From assembly GCA_038530925.1 (NCBI GenBank), contig JBCBCG010000099.1, positions 1 through 15,148 of the forward strand: DNA of 15,148 nt. The letters are read 5' to 3'. Under the pieces are notes generated by a model. That model was not told where the DNA came from, ran no database searches, and saw only the letters and a list, made by a program, of their open reading frames with translations. Numbering within the stretch: the stretch's first letter is position 1; each line of letters starts with the position of its first letter. Made by a program: the position numbers and the translations under genes. This DNA is from JALEGB01 sp038530925. Lineage in GTDB: Bacteria > Pseudomonadota > Alphaproteobacteria > Rhodobacterales > Rhodobacteraceae. Of this stretch, positions 1-5,432 are shown piece by piece.

Positions 1-29
1 ACCGCCCAAACCGCCTCAGAAACCGCTTT

Positions 30-50
30 GATCGCCCCCAAGGGGCGATC
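30..50. repeat. Perfect 9-bp stem-loop
   Basis: GATCGCCCC (30-38) pairs perfectly with GGGGCGATC (42-50) around a 3-nt loop CAA. Neither side has a T-run, so it is not a canonical intrinsic terminator in either direction. A frame open from the left edge (position 3) ends at a TGA at 78-80 just beyond it, so it may lie inside the 3' end of a gene entering from the left. That 25-residue tail is not recognisable and I do not call it a gene. Confidence 0.5.
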
Positions 51-119
51 AACGCCGAGCTGAACCTGCACTCCCCCTGAGCACGGCAGCGCATCCGGCC
101 CGCCGCCGTGACGAAGCCC

Positions 120-177
120 GGATTTTCCAGCGCCGGGCGGTCCAAAGTTCGGGCACACAGCAAAAGCTGGAAAATCC
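120..177. repeat. 12-bp inverted repeat, 34-bp spacer
   Basis: GGATTTTCCAGC (120-131) and GCTGGAAAATCC (166-177) are exact reverse complements separated by 34 bp. The spacing is too wide for a simple operator and there is no T-run. In the context of a recombinase relic it could be a leftover recombination or end sequence, but nothing proves this. Confidence 0.5.
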
Positions 178-370
178 CTGGTCGCAACGGCCCGGATTCA
201 GGGGAGAAGGTCAGGTCATGATAGCGAAACGCTTGTACGCACTTATGAGAAGCGGTTGACAGAGCTGGAAGAGCGCAAGGCGATCTGTCTGGATAAACGG
301 AAACACACTCGTCAACCAAAGCAAGACCAGCAGTGGGTGTGTCGAACCGCTCTCTCGCTTCCCTAAAGGA

Positions 371-457
371 CTTATAAAATATAAGATTTCAGGGTACTCG
401 CGCACTGTTGAAGTGTTGCAATGCGCGCCTTCGCGCGCGTTTCCACACTCCTGAAAT
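371..457. repeat. Cluster of nested inverted repeats with AT-rich palindrome
   Basis: Four dyads follow one another. CTTATA-AAA-TATAAG (371-385) is a perfect AT-rich palindrome in an otherwise GC-rich window. ATTTCAGG (386-393) pairs with CCTGAAAT (450-457). Inside it AGTGT (412-416) pairs with ACACT (445-449). Inside that AATGCGCGC (420-428) pairs with GCGCGCGTT (433-441), one pair being a wobble, around a CTTC tetraloop. The outer and middle right arms are directly adjacent. The cluster sits between the two recombinase scraps and on the 3' side of the minus-strand tRNA, so it could be a leftover of the element or part of a structured transcript. Confidence 0.5.
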
Positions 458-475
458 GAGGGGTGCCGAACCGCC

Positions 476-525
476 GATTTGTCGTTGCCGTTCAAGCTCT
501 AAGAGAGCCTGAAGGGCGACAAATC
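476..525 (-). terminator. Long hairpin just downstream of tRNA-Ala
   Basis: GATTTGTCG (476-484) pairs with CGACAAATC (517-525), and TTCAAGCTCT (491-500) with AGAGCCTGAA (504-513) around a 3-nt loop. The single mismatch of the inner arm is A-C on the plus strand but a G-U wobble in minus-strand RNA, so the fold is best in the transcript that carries the tRNA. It starts 5 nt after the encoded CCA. There is no U-tract, so it may be a processing or 3'-end stability element and not a textbook intrinsic terminator. Its left arm overlaps the recombinase-like codons. Confidence 0.45.
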
Positions 526-530
526 AAGAA

Positions 531-606
531 TGGTGGAGCCGATCGGAGTCGAACCGACGACCTCTACAATGCGAATGTAGCGCTCTCCCAACTGAGCTAC
601 GGCCCC
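531..606 (-). tRNA. tRNA-Ala (anticodon CGC)
   Basis: The minus strand folds into a complete 76-nt cloverleaf with encoded CCA (531-533). The acceptor stem is GGGGCCG/CGGCTCC and contains the G3-U70 wobble pair that is the hallmark identity element of tRNA-Ala. The anticodon stem is CTACA/TGTAG with loop TTCGCAT, giving anticodon CGC (571-573 on the plus strand) for codon GCG, which is very frequent in the genes of this window. The T-arm GTCGG/CCGAT with loop TTCGACT and the D-arm GCTC/GAGC are intact. No intron and no mismatch in the stems was seen. Frames that read across it on the plus strand are artefacts. Confidence 0.97.
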
Positions 607-639
607 ACAGCTTCGCGTGCTTTCGCAAACGAGGCGGTT

Positions 640-668
640 GAGGTACGAGCGGCGGCGCGGTCTGTCAA
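640..668 (-). promoter_or_regulatory. Putative sigma-70 promoter of tRNA-Ala
   Basis: On the minus strand a perfect -35 TTGACA (668-663) is followed after 17 bp by TACCTC (645-640), a weak -10 keeping the initial TA. Transcription would start near 633, about 27 nt before the first base of the mature tRNA, a normal 5' leader length. The exact -35 and ideal spacing support it; the -10 is the weak part. Confidence 0.5.
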
Positions 669-749
669 GCGATGGGCGGCGCTCCTTGCGGCGTCTGCGA
701 GCCTAGAGGAAGACGCGGGCCGCGCGTATGACGCCGATGCGCGCGCCGC

Positions 750-873
750 GGATCTCGCAAGATCCTTTCGAACGTCGCTGGCGCGAGCACGGTCGCGCCA
801 GGCTTTCAGGTCTGGAAATCGCGGCGGTTGAAGGGTTTGTCGCGTATAGACGACGCGACAGCGCCGGTGGCGC
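750..873. other. Four consecutive hairpins in the tRNA-Ala/yggT gap
   Basis: The 313-bp gap 607-919 has no credible gene. Besides the tRNA promoter it holds four perfect stem-loops: GGATCT/AGATCC (750-765, loop CGCA, followed by TTT), TGGCGCGA/TCGCGCCA (779-800, 6-nt loop), TGTCGCG/CGCGACA (838-860, 9-nt loop) and GCGCC/GGCGC (861-873, 3-nt loop). The last two abut. They end 47 bp before the YggT start codon. They could be a structured leader of that gene or a small RNA, or chance folding of GC-rich DNA. No known RNA family is recognised. Confidence 0.4.
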
Positions 874-919
874 GCTATATCACGCTGGCGCGCGGCGCAG
901 GGGATGCAGGAGAGGCTTC

Positions 920-1207
920 ATGAACTCGCTTATTATGATCATCGCGCTGCTGGCGCAGCTCATCTTTTATCTCGTTCTCATCCAATTCATCATCGGGCTC
1001 TTGATCCAGTTCGATGTGCTCAACCGACGCCAGCCACTGGTGCATCAGATCTACAACGGCATCAACGCGCTGCTCGACCCGCTCCTGGCGCCGATCCGGC
1101 GGATCCTGCCGCCGACCGGCGGCATCGACTTCTCGCCTTTGGTGTTGCTGATCGGCCTGCAGATCCTGCTCATCATCCTGTCGAACAACCGAAACGCCTT
1201 CGGCTAA
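920..1207 (+). CDS. YggT family integral membrane protein
   Basis: 95 residues with the YggT layout: a long hydrophobic N-terminal segment (about residues 3-30), a short amphipathic middle, the signature LDPLLAPIRRILPPTGG (about 52-68), then IDFSPLVLLIGLQILLIIL as a second membrane segment (about 69-88). The start is set by a strong Shine-Dalgarno AGGAGAGG at 908-915, 4 nt before the ATG; upstream in-frame starts would read through the hairpin region and are not credible. The family sits in the cytoplasmic membrane and has been linked to osmotic or ionic stress and to cell-shape proteins in some bacteria, but its biochemical role is not settled. Elsewhere in Alphaproteobacteria it is often next to a DUF167 gene; that partner is not here. 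Confidence 0.9.
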   Translation: MNSLIMIIALLAQLIFYLVLIQFIIGLLIQFDVLNRRQPLVHQIYNGINALLDPLLAPIRRILPPTGGIDFSPLVLLIGLQILLIILSNNRNAFG

Positions 1208-1328
1208 TCGCGCGCGCATCGCCTGCGCTGGCGATTAACGTTCTCTCTTCACGGGACCTTCAACCCGGTGCGCCACGCTTCGGCGACGCCGCATGGGGCG
1301 AAGCGAGGGCGCCGGGGGGACGCAGCGC

Positions 1329-1610
1329 ATGTTCAAATTAGAGGCTATTCGACTCGGGCCGAATGAAAAGACGCCAGATGAGCGAGACCTGATCGCCGAG
1401 CTCCAGATGGATCGGAGCGGCATGTGGACGTCGACGATCGTCGCCGGCCTTCTGTTCAAAGAGGACGTGCCAGGGGGCTTCCACACCGCTGAAGAGGCGA
1501 TCGAGGGGACCAAAAAGTTCCTGTCTGGGTCAAGGCGCAGTCGCTTCTACTACCGCCAGAAAAGGGCTGGTCGCCGCGTGATCAAACGCCGCCGGAGCTC
1601 TCTGGTGTGA
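1329..1610 (+). CDS. Small hypothetical protein, 93 aa
   Basis: The predicted product starts MFKLEAIRLGPNEKTPDERD, has a mixed acidic/hydrophobic body that looks like a folded protein, and ends with a very basic tail (RRSRFYYRQKRAGRR, then KRRR). No family is recognised. The ATG at 1329 is chosen because a G-rich tract (1315-1320) lies 8 nt before it and the protein-like sequence begins there; another in-frame ATG at 1293 would add 12 residues of low plausibility. It lies between YggT and pheT in the same direction, 192 bp before pheT. The basic tail suggests nucleic-acid or ribosome contact, but this is only inference. It could also be a non-coding frame, although its composition argues against that. 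Confidence 0.5.
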   Translation: MFKLEAIRLGPNEKTPDERDLIAELQMDRSGMWTSTIVAGLLFKEDVPGGFHTAEEAIEGTKKFLSGSRRSRFYYRQKRAGRRVIKRRRSSLV

Positions 1611-1754
1611 GGCTCCGCCGCGAGCAGATGCTGTGAAGCGCGCTCTGCGCAGATGATCGTCGACCATCCCCGCGTAGAGGCGTCGCGGATCGAGCACGCC
1701 AGCCGCCTTCCGCTCCGCCGCGCATTTCGCTAAAGCCGCTCCTGCGCGCTGGTT

Positions 1755-1772
1755 CCGCCTTTTTCGTGGCGG
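1755..1772 (+). other. Hairpin in the pheT leader
   Basis: CCGCC (1755-1759) pairs with GGCGG (1768-1772) with the loop TTTTTCGT, extendable by two G-U pairs. It ends 18 nt before the Shine-Dalgarno GGGAG (1791-1795) of pheT. The T-run is in the loop and not after the stem, so it is not a terminator. No Phe-rich leader peptide like pheM was found, so attenuation of the enterobacterial kind is not supported. Confidence 0.3.
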
Positions 1773-1802
1773 GGCCTGGCGCGGCCTGATGGGAGCGGCG
1801 CG

Positions 1803-4280
1803 ATGAAATTCACCTTGTCCTGGCTGAAGGATCACCTCGAGACCGAGGCGAGCCTCGCCGACATCACAGAAGCGCTCACGGATCTCGGGCTCGAGGTCGA
1901 AGGCGTCGAAGATCCGGCCGAGAGGCTTGGCGCCTTCCGCATCGCGAGGGTGGTCGAAGCCAAGCAGCATCCGAACGCGGACAAACTGCGCGTCTGCGAT
2001 GTCGAGGCCTGGCCCGACGGGCCTGAGGGCGCGCCGGCGCGGGTTCAAGTCGTCTGCGGCGCGCCGAATGCGAAAACCGGCATGCGCGCGGTCTTTGCGC
2101 CCGAAGGCGCATATGTGCCGGGAACGGATCTCTGGCTGAAAGCCGGCGAGATCCGCGGCGAGCGCTCGGAAGGGATGCTCGTCTCTGAGCGTGAGCTTGA
2201 GATTTCGGATGAGCATGACGGCATCATCGAGCTGCCGAGCGACGCGCCGCTCGGCGTGCGCTTCATCGACTACATCGGTCTCAACGATCCAGTGATCGAG
2301 ATCGCGATCACGCCGAACCGGCCGGACGCGCTGGGCGTCTACGGGATCGCCCGCGATCTGGCCGCCCGCGGGCTCGGCCGGCTGAAAGACGGAGAGACCG
2401 CGCCGATCGACGGCGCCTTCGCCTCGCCGATCGGCGTCTCGCTCGACAGCGGCGTGACGGCCGACAGCGAGGAGAGCGCCGCCGCCTGCCCCTATTTCGT
2501 GGGTCGCTTGATCCGCGGCGTGAAAAACGGGCCGAGCCCGGACTGGATGCAGAGGCGGCTGAAGGCGATCGGGATCGGGCCGAAGAACGCGCTTGTCGAC
2601 ATCACGAACTATGTCAGCTTCGACCGCGCGCGCCCGCTGCATGTGTTCGACGCGGGCAAGCTCGAGGGCAACATCAAGGTCCGGCTTTCAAAGCCGGAGG
2701 AGAGCCTGCTGGCGCTCGATGGCGAGACGTACGTGCTCGAGCCTGGCATGACGCTGATCTGCGATCGCGGCGGCCGGCGCCCCGCGGCGATCGCAGGCGT
2801 GATGGGCGGCGCGGAAAGCGGCTGCTCCGAAGAGACGACGGATGTGTTCGTCGAAAGCGCTTATTTCGACCCGATCCGCACCGCCGCGACGGGCCGCCGG
2901 CTGAAGATCAATTCGGATGCGCGCTATCGCTTCGACCGCGGCGTCGATCCGGTCTACACGCGCGAAGGCGCGGAGCTCGCCACGAAGCTCATTCTAGAGT
3001 GCTGCGGCGGCGAGCCGTCGGATTTGGTGATCGCCGGCCGGCCGCCGAAAAAGGGCCGCAACGGTTATGAGCGCAAGATCAAGCTGCGGCCTGAGCGGCT
3101 GGCGGGCCTGGTCGGCCTCGACATCGAGAAAGACGAACAGATCCGGATTCTCGGCGCGCTCGGCTTCGAGATCTCCAGCCCGAAAGGCAAGACCATCACC
3201 GTAGCGCCGCCGCCCTGGCGCCCGGATGTGCATGGCGAGGCGGATCTGGTTGAGGAGGTGGCGCGGATCGCCTCGCTCACCAAGCTCACGGCGCAGCCGA
3301 TGAAGCGCGCTCATGAGGGCTCGCCGCGGCCGATCCTGACGCCTTCGCAGCGGCGGATCGCCCTCGCGCGCCGCGCGGTCGCTACGCTCGGCGCGCATGA
3401 ATGCGTGACGTACAGCTTCGTCTCGGCATCCGAAGCGCGGCTCTTCGGCGGCGGCGATCCGGCGATGACGCTGGAGAACCCGATCGCGGCGGACAAATCC
3501 GATATGAGACCGTCCCTGTTGCCCGGCCTTCTGGCCGCGGCGGCGCGCAACCAGGCGCGCGGTTTGGCGGATGCGGCGCTGTTCGAGGTCGGGCCGGTCT
3601 TCTTCGGGCCGGAGCCTGGAGAGCAGCAAGAATCGGCGGCGATCCTCCGCGTCGGCGCCGCCGCGCCGCGAGACTGGTCGGGCGCGCGGCGGCCGATCGA
3701 TCTATACGACGCCAAAGCGGACGCAGAGGCGTTGCTTTCGGCGTTGGGCGTCGATGTCGACAAGCTGATGATCGACCGCGAGACGCCGGGATGGTGGCAT
3801 CCAGGGCGCTCAGGCCGGCTCAAGCTCGGCCCGAAAACCGTACTGGCGGAGTTCGGCGAGCTGCATCCGAAAGCGGCGCGCGCGCTTGGCGTCAAAGGCG
3901 CCGCGGCCGGCTCCGTCGTGTTCCTGGAGGCGATCCCAGCGCCGAAAGCGAAAAGCACGGCGCGCCCGGCGCTGTCGCTGCCGGATCTTCAGCCGGTGGA
4001 GCGCGATTTCGCCTTCATCGTCTCTGAGCGCACGGAGGCGGCGGCGATCCTGCGCGCGGCGCGCGGTGCGAATAAGAAGCTGATCACCGATGCTCGGGTG
4101 TTCGACGTCTTCGAAGGGGCCAAAGCGGCGGCGCAGCTGGGCGAGGGCCAGAAATCCGTGGCGATCTCGGTGACGCTGCAGCCGACGGAGAAGACGCTCA
4201 CGAATGAGGAGATTGAAGCGGTGGCCGCGGCCGTGCTCGCCGCGGTGGACAAAGCCGTCGGCGCGAAGCTCCGCGCTTAA
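1803..4280 (+). CDS. pheT: Phenylalanine--tRNA ligase beta subunit
   Basis: 825 residues, close to the usual ~800 of bacterial PheT. With PheS it forms the alpha2-beta2 enzyme that charges tRNA-Phe. Domains in order: N-terminal segment MKFTLSWLKDHLE; EMAP/tRNA-binding-like domain (about 39-150) with HPNADKLRVC and VVCGAPN; B3/B4 editing region (about 230-400) with GPKNALVDITNYV and HVFDAGK; B5 region ending PPWRPDVHGEADLVEEVARI (470-490); a catalytic-like core; and a C-terminal FDX-ACB anticodon-binding domain (about 730-825) with PVERDFAF and LFVF-like VFDVFEG. Start: GGGAG at 1791-1795, 7 nt before the ATG. pheS, normally just upstream, is not in the window; upstream are a hypothetical gene and YggT, so pheS must lie elsewhere. 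A small overlapping minus-strand open frame at the N-terminus is a shadow. Confidence 0.98.
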   Translation: MKFTLSWLKDHLETEASLADITEALTDLGLEVEGVEDPAERLGAFRIARVVEAKQHPNADKLRVCDVEAWPDGPEGAPARVQVVCGAPNAKTGMRAVFAPEGAYVPGTDLWLKAGEIRGERSEGMLVSERELEISDEHDGIIELPSDAPLGVRFIDYIGLNDPVIEIAITPNRPDALGVYGIARDLAARGLGRLKDGETAPIDGAFASPIGVSLDSGVTADSEESAAACPYFVGRLIRGVKNGPSPDWMQRRLKAIGIGPKNALVDITNYVSFDRARPLHVFDAGKLEGNIKVRLSKPEESLLALDGETYVLEPGMTLICDRGGRRPAAIAGVMGGAESGCSEETTDVFVESAYFDPIRTAATGRRLKINSDARYRFDRGVDPVYTREGAELATKLILECCGGEPSDLVIAGRPPKKGRNGYERKIKLRPERLAGLVGLDIEKDEQIRILGALGFEISSPKGKTITVAPPPWRPDVHGEADLVEEVARIASLTKLTAQPMKRAHEGSPRPILTPSQRRIALARRAVATLGAHECVTYSFVSASEARLFGGGDPAMTLENPIAADKSDMRPSLLPGLLAAAARNQARGLADAALFEVGPVFFGPEPGEQQESAAILRVGAAAPRDWSGARRPIDLYDAKADAEALLSALGVDVDKLMIDRETPGWWHPGRSGRLKLGPKTVLAEFGELHPKAARALGVKGAAAGSVVFLEAIPAPKAKSTARPALSLPDLQPVERDFAFIVSERTEAAAILRAARGANKKLITDARVFDVFEGAKAAAQLGEGQKSVAISVTLQPTEKTLTNEEIEAVAAAVLAAVDKAVGAKLRA

Positions 4281-4404
4281 CGTCGCCACTGAGGTGCGAA
4301 GCCATTAAAAATCAGACACCTAAAGCCGAAGGATCGTTGCGCGGAAGCATGAGCGGCGCTAAGAAAGCGACGCGATCCGCAGTGAGGTTTAGAAGGAAAC
4401 TCGC

Positions 4405-4830
4405 ATGGGAATGATGCAAGAGTTCAAGGAGTTCGCGGTCAAAGGCAATGTCGTCGACATGGGCGTCGGCATCGTCATCGGCGCCGCCTTCACCTCGATT
4501 GTGACCAGCTTCGTCTCCGACATCGTCAATCCAGTGATCGGCGTTGTCACCGGCGGCGTCGATTTCTCCAATTTGTTCGTGAATTTGGGCGAAGGCGACT
4601 TCGCCACTCTGGCGGCGGCGCAAGAGGCGGGCGCGCCGACCATCAATTACGGCTTGTTCATCAACGCGATCATTAGCTTTGTGATCGTGGCCTTCGTTTT
4701 GTTTCTCGTCATCAAGAACGTGAACAAGCTGAAGAAAGAAGAAGAGGCCGCGCCAGAGACGCCGCCCGAGCCGAGCAATGAGGAAAAGCTGCTGGGCGAG
4801 ATCCGCGATCTGCTCAAGAAAGACGCTTGA
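4405..4830 (+). CDS. mscL: Large-conductance mechanosensitive channel MscL
   Basis: 141 residues, the normal size for MscL, a homopentameric inner-membrane channel that opens under membrane tension on hypo-osmotic shock. The N-terminal amphipathic helix MQEFKEFAVKGNVVDM is followed by the pore-lining helix TM1 (about 15-45, GVGIVIGAAFTSIVTSFVSD), the conserved VNPVIG turn, a periplasmic loop of about 35 residues, TM2 (about 83-104, LFINAIISFVIVAFVLFLVI), and a charged cytoplasmic bundle ending in EEKLLGEIRDLLKK. A Shine-Dalgarno AAGGA (4393-4397) lies 7 nt before the ATG. The gap to pheT is 124 bp, so it probably has its own promoter; a very weak TTGCGC (4337-4342), 17 bp, TAAGAA (4360-4365) is the best candidate I see. 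Confidence 0.98.
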   Translation: MGMMQEFKEFAVKGNVVDMGVGIVIGAAFTSIVTSFVSDIVNPVIGVVTGGVDFSNLFVNLGEGDFATLAAAQEAGAPTINYGLFINAIISFVIVAFVLFLVIKNVNKLKKEEEAAPETPPEPSNEEKLLGEIRDLLKKDA

Positions 4831-4861
4831 GCAGGACGCAAAAAAGCGCGCCGCTCAAGCG
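4824..4861 (+). other. 9-bp inverted repeat spanning the mscL stop
   Basis: CGCTTGAGC (4824-4832, containing the TGA stop at 4828-4830) is the exact reverse complement of GCTCAAGCG (4853-4861). The right arm lies entirely inside the loop of the hspQ terminator hairpin, so the two folds interlock. In mscL mRNA this pair could form the 3' end structure, but it has no U-tract after it. Confidence 0.5.
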
Positions 4862-4871
4862 AGAGGCGCGC
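4840..4871 (-). terminator. Intrinsic terminator of hspQ
   Basis: Read on the minus strand, GCGCGCC (4871-4865) pairs with GGCGCGC (4852-4846) across a 12-nt loop and is followed directly by six T (4845-4840). This is a textbook rho-independent terminator, 27 bp after the hspQ stop codon. In the plus direction the T-run is missing, so it serves hspQ first. Confidence 0.85.
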
Positions 4872-4898
4872 GACATTCCCAAACGCTGCGGCGATGAT

Positions 4899-5237
4899 CT
4901 AGTGTCGAATGTCCTCGGCTAGCGCGTAGCAGCCGTTTTCCAGAGTGCCGAACAGCTCGTCGACTTCCGGATGCTCCACTGGCTCACCCGACTCGTCAGG
5001 CAGCAAGTTCTGCTCGGACACATACGCCGTGTAATAGCTCGTCTCGTTCTCCGCGAGCAGGTGATAGAACGGCTGCTCCTTATGCGGCCGGACTTCCTCG
5101 GGAATCGCGTTCCACCATTCCTCAGTGTTCGCGAAGACTGGATCAACGTCGAAAATCACGCCGCGAAACGGATAAACGCGGTGCTTAACCACCTGACCAA
5201 TCAAGAACTTTGCTTCGCCGCGAAAAGGTTCGGACAT
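4899..5237 (-). CDS. hspQ: Heat shock protein HspQ
   Basis: 112 residues. The sequence begins MSEPFRGEAKFLIGQVVKHR, followed by YPFRGVIFDVDPVFANTEEW, IPEEVRP, QPFYHLLAENE and YVSEQNLLPDESGEPVEHP, the hallmark blocks of the HspQ/YccV family (a hemimethylated-DNA-binding-type fold). In enterobacteria HspQ is a specificity factor that affects protein turnover by Lon and is heat induced; the same role here is inferred by homology. The start at 5237 is chosen because family similarity begins there; the frame is open 42 residues further upstream, but that extension has no family similarity. The Shine-Dalgarno is poor (only GTGAG). It converges with mscL and has its own terminator. A weak possible promoter is at 5305-5277. 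Confidence 0.95.
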   Translation of the reverse strand: MSEPFRGEAKFLIGQVVKHRVYPFRGVIFDVDPVFANTEEWWNAIPEEVRPHKEQPFYHLLAENETSYYTAYVSEQNLLPDESGEPVEHPEVDELFGTLENGCYALAEDIRH

Positions 5238-5276
5238 GGAAGGCTCACGCTTAACAAAAGCCGCTGACGCCAAAAA

Positions 5277-5305
5277 CGCATATCCGCGGGCCCAGAGCCT
5301 GTCCA
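5277..5305 (-). promoter_or_regulatory. Possible promoter of hspQ
   Basis: On the minus strand TGGACA (5305-5300), one mismatch from TTGACA, is followed after 17 bp by TATGCG (5282-5277), which keeps only TAT of the -10. It lies 40 bp upstream of the hspQ ATG. No convincing heat-shock sigma-32 site was found, so heat regulation is not shown by the sequence. Confidence 0.25.
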
Positions 5306-5401
5306 GCGGTCGAGCGGCGCGCTCGGCGCGAGCCGACGTCTGACCATGACGCGCTGGACACAACGCGCCCGGATCGAAACAACGCGCTTGCGCCTTAGGA
5401 A

Positions 5402-5424
5402 AGCGCTAACGTTGACGCTATAGC
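5402..5424. promoter_or_regulatory. Dyad and -10-like element in front of the transglycosylase
   Basis: AGCG-CT-AACGTT-GA-CGCT (5402-5419) has 14 of 18 positions in dyad symmetry, as an operator would. Overlapping it is GCTATAGC (5417-5424), 7 of 8 to the Caulobacter-type -10 consensus GCTANAWC and itself palindromic. Transcription from it would begin within 2-3 bases of the ATG at 5433, and there is no Shine-Dalgarno, so the mRNA may be leaderless. No good -35 is placed correctly (the TTGACG at 5412 is too close). Confidence 0.35.
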
Positions 5425-5432
5425 CCAGCGAT

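Larger units (their letters stand above)
112..502 (+). pseudogene. Decayed C-terminal remnants of a large serine recombinase
   Basis: Two pieces read like the end of the large serine (resolvase/invertase-type) recombinases common in Alphaproteobacteria. The first frame is open from 112 to a stop at 364-366. It contains a basic coiled-coil-like segment, TYEKRLTELEERKAICLDK (241-297), as expected before the C-terminal part of these enzymes, then jumps straight to WVCRTALSLP and a stop. About 60 family residues seem to be missing between the two. The second piece, NEGCRTADLSLPFKL plus stop (455-502), matches the usual family end (NEG.RTA.LSLPFK). No catalytic serine domain is in the window. The DNA around 211-470 is AT-richer than its surroundings, and the second piece ends 29 bp before tRNA-Ala, which fits an old insertion at that tRNA. 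The match is from memory of the family, without a database search. The alternative is that the short stretches are chance similarity. Confidence 0.45.

Noticed and set aside
164..184. KLENPWS, similar to the LxNPW block of serine recombinases
   Set aside because: It lies before the coiled-coil piece, the wrong order for the family, and in another frame; probably chance.
341..349. 9-base match GTCGAACCG to the tRNA-Ala T-arm (548-556), as a possible att repeat
   Set aside because: Too short, and it falls in the Arg-Thr codons of the recombinase-like tail; similarity does not extend on either side.
211..495. 94-aa minus-strand open frame
   Set aside because: Composition is not protein-like, it runs through the dyads and the recombinase-like codons on the other strand, and no family is recognised.
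463..831. 122-aa plus-strand open frame with GGADRSRTDDLYNANV
   Set aside because: This stretch is the antisense reading of tRNA-Ala, a well-known source of false protein ends.
1651..1734. Possible leader peptide MIVDHPRVEAS... before pheT
   Set aside because: Only one Phe codon, no Shine-Dalgarno and no terminator after it, so there is no support for attenuation.
1530..2642. 370-aa minus-strand open frame over pheT
   Set aside because: Mostly antisense to well-conserved PheT codons; a shadow of GC-rich codon use. Only the non-overlapping part is kept as a weak observation.
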